Positions 8,032 through 15,896 of a stretch of DNA of 64,000 nucleotides are shown here, piece by piece (position 1 is the first letter of the stretch; every line of letters starts with the position of its first letter). The stretch covers positions 1 through 64,000 of the forward strand of contig NZ_BAMN01000009.1 of the NCBI RefSeq assembly GCF_000615905.1, written 5' to 3'. A program made the position numbers and the translations under genes. The notes beneath the pieces were generated by a model. That model was given only the letters and a program-made list of their open reading frames with translations, was not told the origin of the DNA and ran no database searches. The DNA comes from Companilactobacillus nodensis DSM 19682 = JCM 14932 = NBRC 107160 (lineage in GTDB: Bacteria; Bacillota; Bacilli; Lactobacillales; Lactobacillaceae).

Positions 8032-9243
8032 CTATTTTGACGCGTCGTCAGTAGCTTTTGCATCTTCAACATCGCCAATTTTACCAACACGTTGAACATC
8101 GGCTTCCTTTTCAAGTTCAGGAATAACGGCTGCTTCCATTGTTGATACATCTGCAACGAAGAATGCATTTTCGTTCTTAGCAACACCCATACCGAAGAAT
8201 TTAGCAATGAACAAGTCCATATCTTCAATGGCAAGTGTTTGATCGTAGCTCTTCAATTCGACATTGCCTGAAACACCAAGCACATAGTTCTTTGGAACAC
8301 CAAAGATAATCTTGTCTTCGGGAACGGCATATGATTGAACGATTGTATCGCCTGTTGGCATAGCAATTAAATGCCAGTTATTATTAGCGTCTTGAACTGC
8401 TAATTGTGGGAAAATCTTTGACCAATATGTCATAGGATTCATAATTGCACAAATTTGACCGTTGGCTGTCTTAGCCTTTGTTAATGCTGCATGAATTCCT
8501 GCAAGTGAAATTGGTTTCAAATCTTTCAATGCAATTGTGTCTTTGTCAGGATATACACCATCGACAGAACCACTCAATTTCTTGATCATACCGATTGGTT
8601 GTAACTTACCAGTACCGGCTACAACGGCGGTTTCAAGTGTTGCACTCATTGTTTCTTCCAAAAATGTAATTACATATTGTGATAACACTGATGGTCCAAG
8701 TTGGAAGAAACCTTTTGGAACTGCCATGAATCCTGAAAGTTTGCTTGATTCTAGTGACAATACCTTGAATCCATCTTCAAGAATTTGTTTGATATCTGAT
8801 GGCACCTTATCCCAGAATGCGGTCTTCTTAGTTGGATCAGCATATACAAGTTTCATCAATGCTGTAACAGGTTGTGTATCAATCTCTGATAGTAATGGAT
8901 GTTCTTCTTGAATTCTTGAAAGTACATCTGTAATAACTGTTTCAGGCAATACTTCATCAAGATTTTCAAATGATTGTTTTTGTGCTGCTTCCGCAAAGAA
9001 TTTACGTTCAGATGAAGTTAATGGTTTTGTAATGCCACGCGATTCAAGAACCTTTTCATCTGTAATTTCTGCGCCAATTGTATCTAATTCTTCCTTGGCA
9101 TTATCTGTAATTGAAGTTTGTAATGATGTTGCGAATTCTGCGAATGCATTATCTTGTTCTTCTTTTGAACCATCACGCATTGCCGCAAACATTTGAGCAC
9201 GTGCTGTATCTAATTCTTTTGTGTTTAAATCTGAATTAATCAT
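8032..9243 (-). CDS. Phage major capsid protein (HK97 family)
   Basis: 403 residues. The N-terminal 100 or so are helical and charged (scaffold-like delta domain), followed by an HK97 core with typical signatures such as LLSEIDTQPVTALMKLVYAD and GFFQLGPSVLSQYV. Gene order portal, Clp-type protease, capsid is the standard head block, and the protease probably removes the N-terminal domain during maturation. Start at ATG 9243 after a weak AGAAAGAGGG site. It ends DDASK with TCA AAA TAG; see the separate note on a possible -1 extension. Confidence 0.93.
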   Translation of the reverse strand: MINSDLNTKELDTARAQMFAAMRDGSKEEQDNAFAEFATSLQTSITDNAKEELDTIGAEITDEKVLESRGITKPLTSSERKFFAEAAQKQSFENLDEVLPETVITDVLSRIQEEHPLLSEIDTQPVTALMKLVYADPTKKTAFWDKVPSDIKQILEDGFKVLSLESSKLSGFMAVPKGFFQLGPSVLSQYVITFLEETMSATLETAVVAGTGKLQPIGMIKKLSGSVDGVYPDKDTIALKDLKPISLAGIHAALTKAKTANGQICAIMNPMTYWSKIFPQLAVQDANNNWHLIAMPTGDTIVQSYAVPEDKIIFGVPKNYVLGVSGNVELKSYDQTLAIEDMDLFIAKFFGMGVAKNENAFFVADVSTMEAAVIPELEKEADVQRVGKIGDVEDAKATDDASK

Positions 9244-9261
9244 ATTTATGATTCCCTCTTT

Positions 9262-10020
9262 CTAAATTAAATTAATAAGTTTTTCTGCAAAACTTTCTTG
9301 TGGTTCTTTAATATCTAAATCGATCACAGCTTCTTTTGAGCTATCTTCTGAAGTTGAGGTGTCTTCCTTAGCTTCAGCAGCAATTGGTTCTTTTGAATAT
9401 TTACTGAATAATCTATTCTTGATATCAGCGTTTGACTCATCTGAATCATCTTCATCAGAATCGTAATCAACAATCTTATCTACGAATCCAAAAGCAAGTG
9501 CTTCGTCAGATGTTAAGAACGTTTCAGCATCAAGCAATTCACGCAATTCAGCTTCAGTACCTTTGAATCTTGATTCATAAGTTAAAATCATCGACTTATC
9601 CATTGCATTCAGTGATTGAATTACTTTTTCAAAGTCATTGGCATTGCCATATTCCAATGTTGATGCATGATGAACCATCAACTGTGCATTTTTTGGCATA
9701 AAAATAGTGTCACCAGCCATTGCGATCAATGAGGCGGCACTTGCGGCGATTGCATCAATATAAACATTCACTGTTTTATCTGATTCTTTTAAAACGTTAT
9801 AAATTCCGATTCCTTCAAAAGCAATACCACCATAAGAATTGATATGAACGTCAACAGAATCACCATCAATCTGCTCTATAGCTTTCTTAACACCTTTGGC
9901 AGTGATAGATTGCTCATCACCAGACCATGGATCAACACCAACCGTTCCATATAAATCAATTCGTCCTGGTTCATCATTTGTCGGATTTACTACGTTCATT
10001 ATTGTTTTGATTTTCTTCAC
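9262..10020 (-). CDS. Clp-type (S14) prohead protease
   Basis: About 252 residues with a ClpP-like fold: the nucleophile serine is in AIAASAASLIAMAG and the histidine in AQLMVHHAS; the acidic partner lies further on. In phages with this order the protein matures the capsid. Three GTG/ATG starts compete; GTG at 10020 has GGAGG at eight bases and is preferred over GTG 10029, which overlaps its own ribosome site. The start lies inside the end of the portal gene (46-base overlap), a usual coupling. The C-terminus is acidic (SDEDDSDES). Confidence 0.88.
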   Translation of the reverse strand: MKKIKTIMNVVNPTNDEPGRIDLYGTVGVDPWSGDEQSITAKGVKKAIEQIDGDSVDVHINSYGGIAFEGIGIYNVLKESDKTVNVYIDAIAASAASLIAMAGDTIFMPKNAQLMVHHASTLEYGNANDFEKVIQSLNAMDKSMILTYESRFKGTEAELRELLDAETFLTSDEALAFGFVDKIVDYDSDEDDSDESNADIKNRLFSKYSKEPIAAEAKEDTSTSEDSSKEAVIDLDIKEPQESFAEKLINLI

Positions 10021-11287
10021 TATTCTCACCTCCCTCCAGTTCTTGTTCTACAAGACTGTAATTCTTGCTAATAATATGTTGGTTCGCCCAGTCTTCAGCG
10101 ATTGGTTCGTAATCCATAAAATCCAAGATGTCGTTAACTGACCAAACACCGATACGACTGATAAGTTCAGCAGAACTAGCGATTTTAGTGAGGTCATAAT
10201 TACGAATCTTGTCAGTTCGAATCTTGCAATAAGTACTTTTAGCAACATTCCTTTTGCCATACATCTTTCGATTGATCTCATCTTCAATCTGCTCAGCAAT
10301 TGGATTAATGCAAAATGAAATAAAATTGTCAGTCATTCCATCAATATCAGCGGTGTCACCTTTTAACAGACCTCTAGGAATCATAAATGCATCAGCACAA
10401 AGATTAATAATGTCATCAACCATTGCTGATATGTCACGAGTTGTCTTATTGGCCGCTGATCCAGAACTCTTACTATTACCAGTTGCATTCAAATCGACTA
10501 AATCAAGGCCGTCTTCAAGTGGTGTTACAGAATCATTATCACTAAATACACCTTTCAAACGATTTTCGAACATGTCATCAATCGCATAGTCATACTCTGT
10601 TTGCTGAATTCCATCTTTTAGGATTGGATTACCATCGGCATCAACTAACGGCTTGTTCTTCAACTGTTCAAATTGAGTTTCAATATTCAGAGCATATTTA
10701 ATTGCATTACTTCGATTATAATTTCGAATTGCTCCAGAAAGTAATGTGCCATACTCCACAAACAAGTTGTCAAATAAGGTTTTTACTCGTGAGTTATTCA
10801 ATTTCAAATGCCAAACTTCATCTTCTAAAAAGCTCGTTTGCATCATGTAATTGCTAATATCAACGTTTGAATAAACATTCGGTTTGAATGCAAACTCCTT
10901 AACCGAATATGAATCAGCGACTAGCAATTCCCCTGTGACCCTTGATTGAATCACCAACGCTCCATCTTCGTTCATAACCATTTGATAGATAACCTTATTC
11001 CAAAAGTCAGCAGCATTCTGATTCTCATTCGGTTCAACATTCAACTGATACCAGATATCTCCCTTTTCTCTTTTACCTGAGGTCAATGTTTGAAAATCAC
11101 ACTTAACTAAGGCATTTGAAATTCGGTTGATACAAAGTTGAATGGCATATAACTTGAACGCCGTTTTTGTATTAGTTCGATTAATGTAACGATCGAATAG
11201 TTCATATTGCTTCTTTCTTAACGCCAATGCCTGTTCATCTTCACTAACTCGCACCGGATCAGATTTAAAAAAGTTAAATATTCCCAA
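9974..11287 (-). CDS. Phage portal protein (HK97 family)
   Basis: 437 residues, MGIFNFFKSDPVRVSEDEQA. Length, the DIWYQLNVEPNENQNAADF segment (the NP.N.q.a..F signature of HK97-type portals) and the placement after terL are typical. Twelve copies form the DNA channel at the capsid vertex. The C-terminal tail is low-complexity (EGGENSEENQNNNERSK), and its end overlaps the protease start. Confidence 0.93.
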   Translation of the reverse strand: MGIFNFFKSDPVRVSEDEQALALRKKQYELFDRYINRTNTKTAFKLYAIQLCINRISNALVKCDFQTLTSGKREKGDIWYQLNVEPNENQNAADFWNKVIYQMVMNEDGALVIQSRVTGELLVADSYSVKEFAFKPNVYSNVDISNYMMQTSFLEDEVWHLKLNNSRVKTLFDNLFVEYGTLLSGAIRNYNRSNAIKYALNIETQFEQLKNKPLVDADGNPILKDGIQQTEYDYAIDDMFENRLKGVFSDNDSVTPLEDGLDLVDLNATGNSKSSGSAANKTTRDISAMVDDIINLCADAFMIPRGLLKGDTADIDGMTDNFISFCINPIAEQIEDEINRKMYGKRNVAKSTYCKIRTDKIRNYDLTKIASSAELISRIGVWSVNDILDFMDYEPIAEDWANQHIISKNYSLVEQELEGGENSEENQNNNERSKSDK

Positions 11288-11323
11288 TCTAGCACCTCCT
11301 TTCTTTAATAAGTTTTATAAATC

Positions 11324-12976
11324 TCAATAGGTTCTTGTTCTTAATCGACTGTGATATGTTGCAACAGGAACATCAGCCAATTCCCTGAATTGATATGCCG
11401 TTAAGAACGCAAAAAAGCCGTCAGTCTTTCGCAACTTAGGTTCTATTTTTGAGTATTCAATATTCCCACGCATATCCCTGTTCTTATAAACATTATTTGT
11501 GTACCAGCGCATCATCAAATCATCGCCAACATAGACTAAATTATGATATGCGAACAAGTCATCGATGTTATTTTCAAGTTCAGTATGCGTTTTGATACCA
11601 GTTCTCGCTTTCAACAATTCAGGAAATCCATTCTTTGTGAATTCATCTTCAAGATATGTTCGTCTGAACGTATCAGCAGCAACACCTTTGATATCATATT
11701 TCTTAGCTTGTGCAAGTACCCAATCAACAATATATTTTGGTTGATTGGTTTCATCATCGATAATGGTTATCAAACCACGCTCTTTTGCAACATCCAGTGG
11801 TACTTTATATTTTCTTCCCTGCAATGCTTTGCAATTTATAAGTGAATGATGCTTCCAGTAATACTTTTCTCCAACTTTAAACAGTAATCCTAAACCACAA
11901 AAATCCATTGTGTCTGAATAATCAATTCCAACGACGCAAGGTCTACCTGTTAAATCAGGAACATCTTGATTAGTAGCCTTGATATTTTCCCAACTAGCAA
12001 CAGGCGATTGAGCTTTGGATGCAGGAATATTCATTCGTTTGGTCATGAACTCAATCCGTGCTTGATCTCTGTCTTGAGCTTTTTCAAATTCTGATTCCAT
12101 TTCATGCTTTAAGTTTGGAAAATATATCAATGATGGATTAGCTTTCTCCCACATCTGCTTGTCTGACCATTCGTCAGGACTATCCAATTTACAGATAAAC
12201 GGGAACGTTCTTCTGTTTGGTCGTTCGCCATTCAAAATCATCTTTGATTCTTCTTTTAACTGATCCAAGAAACCATCGCGGTTATATCCATCAGTTGTCA
12301 TGTAGAATCGTCTTGGATAAGGCTTCTTACCAAGTCCAGATGTAAAAACATTGATTGAATCTTCATCTTTATAAGCATGAATTTCATCAAAAAATACCGC
12401 ACCAGGACGCCCACCATCTTTTGTGTTTGCGTTACTAGTACGGTATTTCAATTTAGAATTAGTTTTCTTAAATTTAATCAGCTTCTTAGTCCATTGAAAG
12501 CTCTTTTTGTATCGTCGTTCATCGGCACTCAATAGGTCATGAATCTCATTAAATGAAGTAGTCGCCTGTTCTTCAGACGTTGCAACAACATCAATATCAT
12601 AATTTTTAACGCCTTGAACAGACATTAATAACCATTCTTCAGCGGACATGAATCCTGTCTTCCCATCACCACGGCCAAGAAGAACTAGGAATTCATCAAA
12701 CATCAAGCTGCCATCGTCGTAATAAGCACCATGAACGAATGCCAAGATAAACTTTTCCCAAGGAAGTAACTTCCAATCGAAGTGCTTATCAATATTATTC
12801 AGAGCTTTATCAATTAAATCTCCTCTAATTACAGCATGTGGATCAGACAATCGCTTTTGTAAGAAGTGCATTAAATCAATTTGTTCTTTGCAGGCAATGA
12901 TTTTCCCTGACAAAACATCATTCATATAGTTATCAATTGCAGGATGATATTTAATCGAAGTCATCGTCGCTGTCAT
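11324..12976 (-). CDS. terL: Terminase large subunit
   Basis: About 550 residues. The ATPase Walker A-like loop is GRGDGKTG (near residue 110), followed by a Walker B-like strand ending in VFFDEIHAY, then the C-terminal nuclease half with VVGIDYSDTMD and GVAADTF acidic positions. It packages DNA into the prohead. Two adjacent ATGs start the gene inside the end of terS (overlap about 26 bases). Family YmfN/Lin-type terminases of cos phages with P27-type small subunits. Confidence 0.93.
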   Translation of the reverse strand: MTATMTSIKYHPAIDNYMNDVLSGKIIACKEQIDLMHFLQKRLSDPHAVIRGDLIDKALNNIDKHFDWKLLPWEKFILAFVHGAYYDDGSLMFDEFLVLLGRGDGKTGFMSAEEWLLMSVQGVKNYDIDVVATSEEQATTSFNEIHDLLSADERRYKKSFQWTKKLIKFKKTNSKLKYRTSNANTKDGGRPGAVFFDEIHAYKDEDSINVFTSGLGKKPYPRRFYMTTDGYNRDGFLDQLKEESKMILNGERPNRRTFPFICKLDSPDEWSDKQMWEKANPSLIYFPNLKHEMESEFEKAQDRDQARIEFMTKRMNIPASKAQSPVASWENIKATNQDVPDLTGRPCVVGIDYSDTMDFCGLGLLFKVGEKYYWKHHSLINCKALQGRKYKVPLDVAKERGLITIIDDETNQPKYIVDWVLAQAKKYDIKGVAADTFRRTYLEDEFTKNGFPELLKARTGIKTHTELENNIDDLFAYHNLVYVGDDLMMRWYTNNVYKNRDMRGNIEYSKIEPKLRKTDGFFAFLTAYQFRELADVPVATYHSRLRTRTY

Positions 12977-13277
12977 CATCCCCCTCTAACGTCTCAATGT
13001 GTAATTGCTGTAGGATTTTCAACATCTGAGCATTCACTTTTACTAATTCAGATACTGAGTCATTCTTTTTTCGTCCTTTTTGAGTAGCTGAATTAGCCCA
13101 TTCGATTGAAACGCCACGATCGTGAATATCTGCAATTAATTCATTCTTAATTTTGTAAAAACTAATGTAATCTTCAACCAAGTCCAAGAATGTGGCTGAA
13201 TCAGAGTTCATTGACTTCAATTGAGAAATAAGTGAGTCCCTCAATTTAGGAACTGTTGTAATAGTCTTCTGAGCCAT
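12951..13277 (-). CDS. terS: Terminase small subunit (P27 family)
   Basis: 108 residues, MAQKTITTVPKLRDSLISQL, acidic at the C-terminus (EGDDDSDDDFD). The central DLVEDYISFYKIKNELIADI and the GVSIEW segment are characteristic of P27-type small terminases, which recognise cos. It lies between the HNH gene and terL, the usual arrangement in HK97-like cos phages. Confidence 0.85.
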   Translation of the reverse strand: MAQKTITTVPKLRDSLISQLKSMNSDSATFLDLVEDYISFYKIKNELIADIHDRGVSIEWANSATQKGRKKNDSVSELVKVNAQMLKILQQLHIETLEGDDDSDDDFD

Positions 13278-13389
13278 TTTTGAATAAACCTCCCTTCATG
13301 TGAGAATCAATCTGCGTGTTAAGTCTGCATCCTTCCCCGTTGCTTGGTTCCCTAAGGGATTGGCCGTTTGGTTCGACCCGGGGGATTGA
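13278..13389 (-). other. Candidate cos region between HNH and terS
   Basis: A 112-base non-coding gap, clearly richer in G and C than the flanks, with runs such as CCCGTTGCTTGG and GACCCGGGGG. HNH endonuclease and terS flank it, and in phages with that pairing the cohesive-end site sits here. I see no diagnostic nick sequence, so this is a positional inference. Confidence 0.4.
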
Positions 13390-13719
13390 CTACCAGCGTT
13401 CTTGATTCTCAAATTTGTCTTTGTGGAACTCTTGTAATTTTTCAGGATGTTCCATGTTGTGATGCATCCTGCATATTGTTTCAGTATTTTTTAATTCTAA
13501 TGCAAGCATTGGCTTGTCTCTCACGTGTTCGATGTGATGCACAGTAGTCGAATGAGTATGCTTACCTTGTGTCTTGCATACTTGACACTCGTAATGATCT
13601 AACCTAAGTCGTTCATGTCTAACTGATTGCCATTGCTTTGAATGATAGAACTTAATCAATGAATCATCTTTGATCTCAGTTCTTATCTGCTTCAGTATCT
13701 CAGGTGTCATCAGGTTCAT
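13390..13719 (-). CDS. HNH endonuclease
   Basis: About 109 residues from MNLMTPEILKQIR; the ATG at 13719 overlaps the TGA of the upstream gene (ATGA), so the longer reading from 13746 is not needed. Motifs: two cysteines (YECQVCKTQGK), the HNH core TVHHIEHVRDKP, and a C-terminal TICRMHHNMEHP. HNH proteins at this spot assist terminase in cutting cos ends in HK97-like phages. Confidence 0.9.
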   Translation of the reverse strand: MNLMTPEILKQIRTEIKDDSLIKFYHSKQWQSVRHERLRLDHYECQVCKTQGKHTHSTTVHHIEHVRDKPMLALELKNTETICRMHHNMEHPEKLQEFHKDKFENQERW

Positions 13720-13994
13720 AGTGACTTGGCATACTCCTTGCACCATATGCTCATCATCTGAGTAACATCATCAATACTTAACTTATGTGGATCAATACCT
13801 AACTCATTGAGTTGATCAGCGTTGTGTGACATCTGCATCATGTTACGCATGATAGATACCATAAGTGCTGCGGCTTCTTCATTGCTTACCTGATTCATTG
13901 TGAATGAATCAAGGAATGCCTGTTGTATCTCATCAAGGCTCATCTTATTCTTATCAAGATATTCTTTGATATGTTTCTCCTGAATGTTATTCAT
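13716..13994 (-). CDS. Small phage protein upstream of HNH gene
   Basis: 92 residues from MNNIQEKHIKEYLDKNK; start at 13994 because AGGAGG lies eight bases upstream, while the nearer ATG at 14000 is too close. Entirely helical and rich in Met (MRNMMQMSHNADQ). Overlaps the HNH gene by four bases. I do not recognise a family; role may be in packaging by association. Confidence 0.7.
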   Translation of the reverse strand: MNNIQEKHIKEYLDKNKMSLDEIQQAFLDSFTMNQVSNEEAAALMVSIMRNMMQMSHNADQLNELGIDPHKLSIDDVTQMMSIWCKEYAKSL

Positions 13995-14013
13995 ATGCAT
14001 CACCTCCTATCTA

Positions 14014-14084
14014 TTTCAGATGTTGGAATCGAACCAACTTAGCAAGGCAAAGGAAACCTGCGAGATACCAACCTCCCATCTGAG
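14014..14084 (-). tRNA. Atypical tRNA-like gene, anticodon uncertain
   Basis: Read leftwards, a cloverleaf can be drawn: acceptor CTCAGAT with ATCTGAA (six of seven pairs), a three-pair D stem GAG/CTC, and a perfect T arm GTTGG TTCGATT CCAAC. The anticodon arm is poor: CAGGT/GCCTT pairs only in part, with loop TTCCTTT, which would give anticodon CCT. No CCA is encoded. Probably a decayed or divergent phage tRNA. Confidence 0.5.
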
Positions 14085-14154
14085 TAATCATATACAAAAC
14101 AAAAGACCAATAGCGATTAAGCTATCAGTCTGGTGTGTGTCCATTATTGGGGAA

Positions 14155-14242
14155 AATGCCGAGCAGGAGTCGAACCTGCATACTAAGTGATCGTTGGCAT
14201 CTTTGGCCTACACCATTGTTCTTCCGTTGCAACTATCAGCAC
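14155..14242 (-). tRNA. Atypical class II (Leu-like) tRNA
   Basis: 88 bases. Acceptor GTGCTGA pairs with TCGGCAT (with two G-U pairs), the T arm GCAGG TTCGACT CCTGC is perfect, the D loop contains GG, and there is a long region before the T arm as in Leu/Ser tRNAs. The anticodon arm does not fold in the usual way: the best stem (GGC CAAAGAT GCC) lacks the invariant U33. Anticodon not assigned. Confidence 0.45.
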
Positions 14243-14295
14243 CGTAACGTTACTATATGAATTCAAACAACGCGGAGCCGCGTCTGCTAATTCAA

Positions 14296-14368
14296 TTGGA
14301 TTGACTGGACTTGAACCAGTGCATAACAGAGTCAAAGTCTGTTGCCTTACCAACTTGGCTACAATCCA
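14296..14368 (-). tRNA. tRNA-Gln (anticodon TTG)
   Basis: Full cloverleaf, 73 bases: acceptor TGGATTG/CAATCCA, D stem GCC/GGC, anticodon stem ACAGA/TCTGT with loop CTTTGAC (anticodon TTG, reads CAA), T arm ACTGG TTCAAGT CCAGT, discriminator A. All stems pair fully. CCA is not encoded. Part of the phage tRNA cluster. Confidence 0.92.
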
Positions 14369-14372
14369 ATGA

Positions 14373-14450
14373 TGGTTTGAGATAGATTCGAACTATCACA
14401 CCACCTAATACTATCAACCTTTGCGGTAACACGTCTGTCCCCTCATCATC
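14373..14450 (-). tRNA. tRNA-like remnant with intact T arm
   Basis: Only the 3' half is convincing: T arm GATAG TTCGAAT CTATC followed by acceptor strand TCAAACC and A. No fully matching 5' acceptor strand (GGTTTGA expected) lies upstream; the 5' limit given is a guess. Likely a broken tRNA. Confidence 0.35.
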
Positions 14451-14498
14451 ACAATGTCCACTCACGTACGAATAGTGAGCTAAGTTTCACGGTTGATA

Positions 14499-14581
14499 TG
14501 TCAGTGATAGGATTCGAACCTATTCAGGCATCGCCACCAGATTTACAGTCTGGCTCAACTCTCCCACTTTGACGCACTGAC
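14499..14581 (-). tRNA. tRNA-Tyr (anticodon GTA)
   Basis: 83 bases, class II with a 13-base variable arm. Acceptor GTCAGTG/CACTGAC, D stem TCAA/TTGA, anticodon stem CCAGA/TCTGG with loop CTGTAAA, T arm ATAGG TTCGAAT CCTAT, discriminator A. All stems are perfect; identity Tyr is supported by both anticodon and long variable arm. Confidence 0.92.
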
Positions 14582-14631
14582 AATGTGCAGGATATCAACC
14601 TGCTGTATGTATGCATATCACTATAAATTGA

Positions 14632-14695
14632 TAGTGTGAGCTGGAATCGAACCAGCATATCAACTAGTATTGCTCTACCATTGAGCTACCACACT
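14632..14695 (-). tRNA. 64-base truncated tRNA with reduced anticodon arm
   Basis: Acceptor AGTGTGG/TCACACT, D stem GCTC/GAGC with loop AATGGTA, and T arm GCTGG TTCGATT CCAGC are all well formed, discriminator A. Between D arm and T arm are only 15 bases instead of about 22, so a five-pair anticodon stem plus variable loop cannot be made; at best ATA/TAT closes a loop. Either a deletion derivative or a tRNA-like molecule with another use. Confidence 0.55.
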
Positions 14696-14825
14696 TGCCA
14701 TGACACTCCCGATAGAAGCTATCTATCACTCTTATTTATCCTATGTGACATGATCCCACCCAATTGTGACTTGGATACCAATAGTCTGATATCAGGACTA
14801 ATTAACGTCAGCCACCTAACGTCGA

Positions 14826-14898
14826 TGCTAACTGTAAGAATCGAACTTACGACCTTCTGTTTACAAGACAGATGCACCACCGATTGTGCTAAGTTAGC
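14826..14898 (-). tRNA. tRNA-Thr (anticodon TGT)
   Basis: 73 bases: acceptor GCTAACT/AGTTAGC, D stem GCAC/GTGC, anticodon stem TCTGT/ACAGA with loop CTTGTAA (anticodon TGT, reads ACA), T arm GTAAG TTCGATT CTTAC, discriminator A. Complete pairing throughout. Confidence 0.92.
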
Positions 14899-14901
14899 AA
14901 A

Positions 14902-14962
14902 ATAGCTATATCAGGAATTTACTCCTGATCACGCGATTACGTGTCTACTTGAGAATAGCTAT
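14902..14962 (-). ncRNA. 61-base mini-cloverleaf (tRNA-like)
   Basis: Immediately upstream of tRNA-Thr in the direction of transcription. The ends ATAGCTAT/ATAGCTAT pair over eight bases and enclose three short hairpins: TCT/AGA, CACG/CGTG, and ATCAGG/CCTGAT (loop AGTAAAT plus one). The four-way layout copies a tRNA, but the T loop lacks TTCGA and there is no usual anticodon loop. Either a far-decayed tRNA or a processing spacer. Confidence 0.4.
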
Positions 14963-15046
14963 AAAAACAATTAAGGAAAAAAAAGAAAATTAACACCAAC
15001 AAGATGTACTCGAAGAACTACCCGTTTTCAGCCATATTGACTGCAA

Positions 15047-15144
15047 TGTGGATATCAGGAGTTGAACCTGAACCAATGCCAAGATATTGAATGAAATGTT
15101 GTAACAATATTTTTGTTTATCATTCAGTATCTCTCATAATCCAC
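15047..15144 (-). ncRNA. tRNA-like ends around a long inserted hairpin
   Basis: Ends resemble a tRNA: 5' GTGGATT with 3' TATCCAC (six of seven pairs), and T arm TCAGG TTCAACT CCTGA. Where the D and anticodon arms should be, there is instead a 12-base imperfect inverted repeat (GATACTGAATGA with TCATTCAATATC) around an AT-rich, itself near-palindromic, loop. First element of the tRNA cluster after the presumed late promoter region. Confidence 0.35.
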
Positions 15145-15243
15145 CATCCTTATTAATTTCAAAGAGCTGGTAAATAATTAAATTATCTACTCTATCATAA
15201 TAAGATTATTAGGCCCTTCGTGCGTACTCACTTTGTACTTTAT
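15145..15243. other. Gap upstream of tRNA cluster
   Basis: AT-rich stretch between the RinA/ArpU-like gene and the tRNA cluster. The late promoter controlled by that regulator might lie here, but I see no site I can defend. Confidence 0.3.
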
Positions 15244-15678
15244 TTAATAGGGATCATACATGTTCAATCTCTTTGCCAATCGAACGAAAAAGTCAGCTTT
15301 CTTTTGATAAGCGGGATTTCTTGAGCAGTTAATCTTATGATTGATAATCAAGCCATCTATTGTGAATTCAGGATGTTCTTTAAAGTACACTTCCGTAATC
15401 ATAGTGATAGTATCAGCATCACTCTCAAGAACAGTTGCCTCAATAGCTTTCTTCTCAGACTCCATCGCTCGAAGTCTTCTGTCTTCATCAATCGTAATGC
15501 TAATTGTTTCTTGTGGCCGTGATATCTTACTAGACTTCCCACCACCAACATTCTGATCAATAGAATGATATGGCACAGTTAATTCCTGCATTCTGTCATC
15601 GATATGTTTGGCCATCTTTGGATAATCCCGAAGTATTTCTTCGATGCGTTTCTTAGTTCCACGTCTGATAGTGATCAC
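15244..15678 (-). CDS. RinA/ArpU-family late-gene transcription activator
   Basis: 144 residues, MITIRRGTKKRIEEILRDYP. Segments such as KRIEEILRDYPKMAKHID, the glycine-rich NVGGGKSSKIS and SEKKAIEATVLESD are the hallmark of the RinA/ArpU regulators (sigma-like helix-turn-helix) that switch on packaging and morphogenesis genes. Located, as usual, just upstream of the late operon. Ribosome site near AGGAAGTGATC. Confidence 0.85.
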   Translation of the reverse strand: MITIRRGTKKRIEEILRDYPKMAKHIDDRMQELTVPYHSIDQNVGGGKSSKISRPQETISITIDEDRRLRAMESEKKAIEATVLESDADTITMITEVYFKEHPEFTIDGLIINHKINCSRNPAYQKKADFFVRLAKRLNMYDPY

Positions 15679-15692
15679 TTCCTATTTGATAT

Positions 15693-15896
15693 TTAAAGTC
15701 CATCTTTGATGTCATCGATTACCATTGCAACTATCAGTAAGTCTGATACCACCATAATTGCAAGAATTGAATATTGAATGAATAATCCTGCATTCATAAG
15801 CAAAGCTAATTTGTAGAATCCGTAAATAACAATATTTGATATACAGCAATGAGTACTCCCGCCAATACGCTTAACCAACCATTCATTTTTCTTCAC
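15693..15896 (-). CDS. Small membrane protein
   Basis: About 67 residues from a GTG at 15896 (KKNEWLVKRIGGS), with two hydrophobic segments near FYKLALLMNAGLFIQYSILA and IMVVSDLLIVAMVI. Overlaps the upstream gene by 14 bases. A second, shorter frame starting at an ATG nearby (MNGWLSVLAGVLIAVY, 25 residues) is also membrane-like, so the coding frame is not certain. No family recognised. Confidence 0.45.
   Translation of the reverse strand: MKKNEWLVKRIGGSTHCCISNIVIYGFYKLALLMNAGLFIQYSILAIMVVSDLLIVAMVIDDIKDGL

Noticed and set aside
8019-8234. 71-codon leftward frame overlapping the end of the capsid gene
   Set aside because: Shadow of the capsid gene in another frame; odd composition and no ribosome site.
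13984-14905. Several rightward frames of 60-90 codons across the tRNA cluster
   Set aside because: They run through perfect tRNA genes on the other strand and lack ribosome sites.
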